64,000 nt of DNA, from contig NC_084936.1 in the NCBI RefSeq assembly GCF_958298935.1, positions 4,781,501 through 4,845,500 on the forward strand, read 5' to 3'. Below, piece after piece: positions 58,001 through 64,000 of the stretch (positions are counted from its first letter, which is position 1; each line of letters opens with the position of its first letter). Under the pieces are notes generated by a model that was given only the letters and a program-made list of their open reading frames with translations, had not been told where the DNA came from and made no database searches. A program made the position numbers and the translations under genes. Source of the DNA: Phragmites australis. Its lineage: Eukaryota; Streptophyta; Magnoliopsida; Poales; Poaceae.

Positions 58001-59870
58001 ATGTAGACTGAAAAAATGATGTATTGGTTACCAATACCTAGGTCCGTTCTGTACGGTTGTGGGTGTGTTGGCAATCTGAATTTTGTTTATTTATGGCTCC
58101 ATATGAACTCAGGTAAAATGACATCCAGCCCAGCTGTGGTGTTACTAGTGCCAATATAGATTAGTTTTGTCTTAGTAAGCATGTATATGAGTTCATAAAG
58201 CCTAGTTGCCACAGGGCTCTAGCAAGACTCAAGGCAACCAGGACTCCTAGACGCCTAGGCACCCGTCTGGGAGACAGTTAGACAGTGGAAATAAAAAAAA
58301 CAATAAATAGTACCTTGTAAGACAGGAAATTAAATAAATATTTATGTTATTACGGCAATTCAACACAGTTGGTTACTTGGTTGAGGGTGCGGATGTACGC
58401 CTAGACCACCCAAGTTCGAGTCCTCTTCGACACGAATTTGGGTGCCTATTTCTTCTTATTTTTAATACCACCTAGTTCCTCCTAGGTTGGTCGAGTTTTT
58501 TTTTAATGGGCCCTGGACAGCAAAACACCTAGTTAACTAGGGCCTACCTAGGCGTGAGTTAGAGGCTCGGCATAAAAACAATAAATGACTCATAACCAAT
58601 AGTTAATTATATACAGCTCGTAAGTCAGGAAATAAGAATTCAGCAAGATAATACCATTACAAGTCAGCTATTATTTCAATTTCTAATATGTTGCGCCACA
58701 CATTGAGTTCTTAACGGTACTACTTGTAATGTGCCAGTGTACCATATATTAAGATTCCTAGCCAATGTTCGCACCCCAAAAAAAAAAGGTAAAACAAAGC
58801 AGTATCCCAAAGCAAAGAAGCGACAAGAAGCACCCTGCAGATCTACAAGCAAATAAGACACGGCAGGAGAGAGGCAGGCACTGGTAAATGAGCCCCTCCC
58901 TCACTCTCAATTCCCAAATATGATTTGCCTCCCTCCCTTTTTCGCATCTCGGCCTACTCATCTGGCCTTCATTCCACTACAGCGCCCAATTCATCCAGAT
59001 GACACCCAGTTGCCCAAGTTGACACCTAGAAGAGCTTCCTAAGTTAAGCCATGACAGCGGAGCATCATGTGTCCTCGCCGGACCAAGTGGACTCCTAGGC
59101 GCCAACTATGCGACCCACAGATGCGGTAATACCATAGATGAATATAGCTTTTATGGTAACAAATTAGGAAATATAATTACACAACAATAACAAAGGGATT
59201 GTAACTAAAGTTCTCTAGATAACAACTTATGGTAACAGGTTCTCTAGATAACTAATGTACAACTCTATATGACAGTCCTTACTAGTTTGGCTCTAAAGTA
59301 GCCCAAAAATGTAACGTGCACGTCTAGTTTTTACCAAAATTTATCAGTAAATACACATACAGCTATGAGCAAACATGAATCAATACAAGATCACAATATC
59401 ATGATAACAGGTTGTGAATATAGGAAAAGCCATAAAACACTAGCAAGACCCATAAATCAAGATTAATCTATTCAGAAACATTCACATATCGTCATCTCAC
59501 ATGTGTACCCGTAAAAAGATCAAGTATAAAATCACAAAATTAAGGATCGCCAATCAGCACAGCAATCAATGGAACTCACACCGCAATCCGATTCATCTGC
59601 TTCCCATACGCGATCATACAGCCCGACCTAATCTGGGGGGATAAAATTCCACCGAAACAGGGAAAGAAAATTCGGGGCGGGGCGGGGTGGGGCGGCGCGC
59701 AATGTTAACCTGTAGAGCTCCTCGAAGGAGAGGCCACTGGAGTTGTGGTTGTAGATCTCGCGGATGGCATCGTGGAGCTTCCGCCACGACTTGTCGAAGA
59801 ACATGGGGTCGGTATCCACGCGGTGCCGGAACGGCTCCATCCTCAAGCCGCGCTTCTTCTGCGTACTCAT
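55098..59870 (-). CDS. CUL3: Cullin-3 (CRL3 E3 ubiquitin ligase scaffold)
   Basis: Two coding exons, 59870-59710 (MSTQKKRGLRMEPFRHRVDT to ...LSFEELY) and 57135-55098, join at an AGG codon to give 732 aa, the usual length of plant CUL3. The N-terminal cullin repeats (residues 1 to about 370) would bind BTB adaptors. The cullin-homology domain follows (VMTLFRYLQEKDLFEKYYKQ, LAKRLLSGKATSDDSERSML) and binds RBX1. The winged-helix C-terminus ends LERDKMDRKLYRYLA. The neddylation lysine is K676 in VRIMKSRRVLDHNSI, 56 residues from the end as in animals. CUL3 complexes ubiquitinate BTB-recruited substrates such as ethylene-biosynthesis and light-signalling proteins; this is family knowledge. The 2.57-kb intron holds a 39-bp minisatellite that is in frame with exon 2, and a SINE-like element. 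The open frame upstream of the exon 2 acceptor is not taken as coding because exon 1 supplies the conserved N-terminus. Confidence 0.96.
57207..57355. repeat. 39-bp minisatellite in the CUL3 intron
   Basis: Three complete 39-bp units (57,207-57,245, 57,246-57,284, 57,285-57,323) and a partial fourth. The first complete unit differs from the next two at one base (ACATGAGC against ACGTGAGC). On the minus strand each unit reads MSCFQNIFAHVVD in the same frame as CUL3 exon 2. The partial unit ends in an A-run. Confidence 0.95.
58200..58580. repeat. Repeat-derived stretch in the CUL3 intron
   Basis: Motifs of the type CCTAGGCACC and ACCTAGGCG flank the SINE-like segment. The phrases AAACAATAAAT and GTAAG(A/T)CAGGAAAT recur on both sides (about 58,300-58,330 and 58,578-58,632), consistent with an older repeat interrupted by an insertion. 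No terminal structure could be fixed. Confidence 0.4.
58365..58504 (+). mobile_element. tRNA-derived SINE-like element in the CUL3 intron
   Basis: A TGGTTACTTGG segment (about 58,370-58,380) resembles a pol III A box and AGTTCGAGTCCT (58,413-58,424) resembles a B box, with spacing suitable for a tRNA-like head. The 3' end runs into GAGTTTTTTTTTAA, the T-rich tail seen in several plant SINEs. The assignment rests on these motifs only. A fragment of the repeat around it is the main alternative. Confidence 0.45.
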
Positions 59871-60030
59871 CTTCTCCTCCTCCGCCGCCGCCTCCTCCGG
59901 CGAGGCCCTCGGGTTCCGGCGAGATGATGGGGTGGGGCCCGACGGAGCGGAGGAGGCTAGGGTTTCGTCGCGTGAGAGGGGCGGAAGAGATCGGAATGTT
60001 CGGAGCTGCCCCTTTTAAGCTCTAGACTTC
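59871..60030 (-). promoter_or_regulatory. CUL3 5' leader with telo-box
   Basis: A GC-rich leader precedes the CUL3 start on the minus strand. It contains AAACCCTA (complement of 59,958-59,965), a telo-box motif common near the transcription start of plant housekeeping genes. The 5' end is probably near 60,000-60,030, where the GC-rich sequence stops. No clear TATA box was placed. Confidence 0.55.
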
Positions 60031-61280
60031 GGGGCTCCGATGGATGCTGATCCTTTTCTATTTTTGGCGTTTAGGATTCCAGGTTTATTTATTTTCGGGT
60101 TCGAATTTAGCACGAATTACAGGCAATACTTTTTCAATAAAAAAGTTTGAATAATATCCTTCCTAACATACTCGATTGGCTTCGTCTCAATAGTCCCTGC
60201 AGGCCGATTAACACTTTTGACCGTTCATATGTCACGAGATGGAAGCATCCAACTTTCCCGTAAAATATGCAATTTCTACTAAAATCAAATTTTGGTTGAC
60301 CAAGAGCGGTCAAAAGCATGATTTTAAGAATAAAGTTTTTATTTTTACATATCCATGCAGACGCATATTCACATGTACTCTTATAACGTTGAACTATTTC
60401 TTATTATTTAGCACAAAATCGAATAGCACTTTAAACATTAGGTCATTGGACCAGTATGCTCACTACATCAAGTATAGATATGCTCCATTTTATATTATCT
60501 GAGACATGTTTTATGATATCTTTATGTGCTAACAATTTTTCTTTGATCACATGTATGTGGGCACACAAATCAACTAGTGTTGTTCGGCTTGACAAAGGAA
60601 TATCACAAATTACAGATATATCCATTTCAACTCTCTTACGGTCAAACTTGCACTTTCTACTCAAAACATCAACTAAAAGATCTTAATCAAGACAAGCTTT
60701 ACCCTACTCCAAATACGTTGTACCATCTGAATAGGTAACGAGAATGATGCAAAAAAATTCCGCTGTCACATGGAGCTTCATTGTTCTATTATTGGCTTTT
60801 GCTAGCAAAGCTTCAAATATTGCTCTCCGTTTATCATTAGAAAATTCACATTCCTACGTATATTCTATGTAGCATACGGACTAGTCCCAGAGTCCAAAGC
60901 ATTATCATTAGCATTTTAAGCCCTAAAACCATGATCAAAACATGTATAGTTAGATTTAGAAATTGTTCTTTCATCATTAAAGAAGATGAAAGAATCTAAA
61001 TAAACCAATATTTTCACCAATAATAATCACTCAAGTTCAAACCAACAAGAATCACACCAGCACAACTGAATAGCATCTCATATTTTTTTAAAGAATCGTT
61101 GAGCATAAGTTGGCCCTATCAGCAATTCAACATTCATTTCTATGGTTGGACAAGCAAAGAAAAAGGTAATGAATCTCAAAAGGGGAAGGAAAATAGGAGC
61201 TTACCTATCAGCAATTCGGCATTCACTTCTTCTGTTAGTTCCACATTCAACTCAATTGCTCCTAGTGCTCTATGATCTCC

Positions 61281-61414
61281 AGAACTTGGTGCCACGTTGA
61301 AATAAATCTCTCATAGAACTCTTCAACCTCCAGAGCTTGGTGTCATATTAAAATCAATCTCTCCTAGGGTTCTTCGACATTCAGAACTTTGAGCCACATT
61401 TAAATCAATATCCC
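61281..61414. repeat. 51-bp imperfect tandem repeat
   Basis: Units 61,281-61,331 and 61,332-61,382 and a partial third to 61,414 align end to end. Each begins AGAACTTGGTGCCAC or a near variant and contains AAATCAATCTCTC. A further diverged piece lies at about 61,625-61,668. Confidence 0.8.
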
Positions 61415-62489
61415 ATCCATCAGACAACACTAGTTGTTACCCACATAATCAAAGAGGAGGCAGTCTACTGGGACTTCGGAGGAGCACGATGCCTTGGGTT
61501 TCTAATTGGACGAGAATATGCCTTCTCGCTTTATGGGCTACGACCCTTTTTAATTTTTTTTTATCCATCGGATACTCTTATTAATATAAAAGGTAGCTCT
61601 CCTTCCCTTTACATTGAAAAAACAAATCAATATCTCCTAGTTCTCTTCGACCCCGAACTTTGTGACATGTTTTCTCTACAAAAGTTTCAAAGAAGATGAA
61701 AGATGTTGACAATAACAGAAATTTCATTTCCCAATAGACCACTTGGAACCTGTTGGCCAACAAATATAATTCAAGTTCTCTACTGCCAAGCAAATAAGTA
61801 TTGCAACTTATTGTAGTAATGTTTGAAACTTTGCTGGTCAATAGAAGATAAAAATTAGAGAGTCTACATTGCCATATATCTCCAGGCCTAGCCATGAAGG
61901 ATTCAGATGGTCCACTATATACAAGTACGCACCAGTATGAAATGTGATCAACAATTCAGCATGACTATTGGTATCATACACTCCCTATTTTTTTTACTAG
62001 CAATAGAAGCGAAGAAATTTTATGCATCGTATTAGAAATTTTAGATAGCCTTAAACCCCAAATTTCACATCACCTTAAATACCTGTTCATCTCATATTTA
62101 GTCATGAAGTGCATTAAACCTAAATAATGTGCTCGTCCATAATATTTTCAGTCGTGAATTGTGACTAACAAGTTCTCTCAATGCCCAACGCAATTTTGTA
62201 CTTGTGCAATCAATCAAGAGCTCTCCATATGGTGAAGCTGATCGCGTTACGCGAATTTCTAGCTTTCTCAAACTACAGTCTCAATTTGAAGTTCATCATG
62301 CTTTTAAGAATTTTGATGTTCATCAGACACTACTGCTACTAGTATCTAGAAAAGAGAGTAAGAACAAGTCACGCACATGACGAACAGATCAAAACTTGTC
62401 CCCACATAATGTTCAACCAGTTTGACAAAGCTTTCTCACCCATACGCATTGGTTTCCAAATTCTAAGCATGACCTATTTTGTTCCAGAT

Positions 62490-62514
62490 AATGCAATGCA
62501 ATGCAATGCAATGT
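62490..62514. repeat. (ATGCA)n microsatellite
   Basis: Five pentanucleotide units in a row, the last changed to ATGTA. Confidence 0.9.
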
Positions 62515-63533
62515 AATGGGGCAATGGTGGTGCACCAACACCATGAATGCAACTCTTACTTGCATTTCCTACTCCAATCTGCCATCTAAATGCTATTGGT
62601 GCAATCGATGCATCCTAGAAAAGCCTCAACCAAACAAGAAACCAAACCCATGGCTATTAATCAGCTCATGGATCAAAATGAAATCAATCAAATAGACAGG
62701 TGTTGGGATCATATTCCCTTCCAAACACCATGAACCAACCAAATAGATAGTCACCAGGTACTCGACTTGTCCCCAACAATACACATGCAATTTTGTATCA
62801 TCCTGACCATCCCCAACAATCTACCTTGAACTAAGCATAGATTACGTGAGTTAATAACACTAAAGTAATGGGCAAAAAGAGTCTAGGCACATGTCAATCT
62901 CAGAATCCCATCAGCGGTGGAGGAGTAGTTCGTGGACCAGCGGTGGCATGTGGATCTTGGTGACGATAGAGGATATCATGGACCAGTGGCAGCATGCGAA
63001 GCTCAGTGACGACAAAGTCATAGCTGCGGACAAGGATGGAGGTGGTGGAGGTCACTAAGTTTCATGAGGATCGCCGCGCGGAGGATGAGGAGGTCGGGCA
63101 GGGGGTTGGAGGCATGCGAAGTCTGGAGTCGATGGATCATGGTCGTAGATGACAACAGCAGCAACAACGGTGGAGGTTTGTGAATGGGGAAGAGCTGGGA
63201 CCAAGTTAGGACTGCTTAACGTTGTGAAGCTATTAGAGGCAAAAGAGTAATAGCATGGATGCCTTATTTAGTGGCTTCATATCAAAAACATCATGAAAAA
63301 ATGAGTGGAGGGAGTTATTTGGATCCTAATCTAGAGTATGTTCCTTGTTCACTAGTAAAAGAAATGGCTCGAATTTGAGAGCAAGTGATCACCCAACGAA
63401 TGGACGAACTCCAAGGAGAGAAGAGAGGAGGCAAAAACCATGCTTTCAGGGGAGTGGAGGTCGATTGTCACTGTTTATGGGCCCAAATATGGGTGATCTA
63501 TCCATGAACAGAATTAAGCTTATATGAAACTAA

Positions 63534-63822
63534 GGCTCTATTTGGTTCAGTTTTTATTGGCTTTTGCTACTCAAAAGCAAAAAGTTGAACCAAACAGTCC
63601 GCTTCTGAAAATAGCTTCTAAGAAGCAAAAGCCGCCATTATTACTATAAGCCATAAGCTGATCTGGATGAGCTTTTTATAGTTTCTGAGGGATGATGTCC
63701 TGAGAGGTATTGCATATATTATATATTTCATTCGTATCAAAAGTCAATTCAAAAGTAGTTTTTCTATAAGCGGCTTTTCAATAGTAGCTTTTAGAAAAGA
63801 CTCAGCCTAACCAAACAGACCC
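63534..63822. mobile_element. Tourist MITE with TAA target duplication
   Basis: Ends GGCTCTATTTGGTTCAG at the left and CCTAACCAAACAGACCC at the right are imperfect inverted repeats. TAA flanks both sides (63,531-63,533 and 63,823-63,825). Interior complementary motifs of the AAAAGCCGCC / GGCGGCTTTT type give a foldback structure. Non-coding. Confidence 0.88.
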
Positions 63823-64000
63823 TAAGCAAAGGTCTGAATCGACTGCACTGTAACAACCAAATACTCATTCAAATAAAGTATAAGTAAAGCTTTGAAATAT
63901 ATGTGGCCAATTAAGTTTACATTTATGCTATCGATATCATGAAATGGCTACTCTATGGTTAGAACAGCGGCAGAACCAGGAACCGCGCAAGGGACTCCAC

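Larger units (their letters stand above)
60031..63530. other. Intergenic DNA, no gene supported
   Basis: Only short open frames without family signatures are present. About 62,900-63,200 is GC-richer with GTGGTGGAGG/GACGACA-type repeats that could be an old coding fragment, but I recognise no protein. Tandem repeats within are listed separately. Confidence 0.5.

Overview
This window looks like nuclear DNA of a grass (Poaceae). It has intron-containing genes with plant-type introns, GC-rich first exons with AACCCTA-type leader motifs, and a very high density of nested grass-type transposable elements: CACTA, hAT, Tourist, Mutator-derived MITEs and copia/gypsy LTRs. I cannot name the species from the sequence alone.

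Layout. Bases 1 to about 34,650 are repeat-rich and contain no gene I would call intact. In order they hold: CACTA subterminal hairpins; a CACTA left end; a copia-type LTR; a decayed Ty3/gypsy gag-protease; a minus-strand LTR-retrotransposon ORF remnant with its probable leader and LTR; an En/Spm (Transposase_24-type) gene fossil that was itself hit by a 775-bp CACTA element and a 422-bp hAT element; duplicated blocks carrying two broken UDP-glycosyltransferase 5' ends; a 1.67-kb solo LTR with its target duplication; a decayed hAT transposase; a Mutator-type MITE; a deleted tRNA-Glu; and Tourist and hAT MITEs.

Bases 34,650 to 50,250 form the gene-rich core. Elongin A (+, 7 coding exons, 237 aa) faces THADA/Trm732 (-, 4 coding exons, 2165 aa) tail to tail. 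THADA shares a roughly 600-bp head-to-head promoter interval with a HAD-family hydrolase gene (+). That gene keeps seven in-frame exons but has lost the catalytic first-motif loop by a short deletion. A frameshifted V-ATPase subunit D pseudogene follows on the minus strand.

Bases 50,250 to 55,000 hold a GC-rich gene-like 5' end cut off by a second LTR of the same family as the solo LTR, plus adjoining retrotransposon sequence. Cullin-3 (-, 2 coding exons, 732 aa, neddylation lysine present) spans 55,098-59,870. Its intron carries a 39-bp minisatellite in the same reading frame as exon 2. The rest is intergenic DNA with small tandem repeats and a Tourist MITE near the end.

The intact genes are unrelated housekeeping functions: transcription elongation/ubiquitin ligase adaptor, tRNA 2'-O-methylation partner, and CRL3 ubiquitin ligase scaffold. 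I see no gene cluster or new multi-gene system. The value of the window lies in resolvable transposon nesting and in several partly decayed genes.
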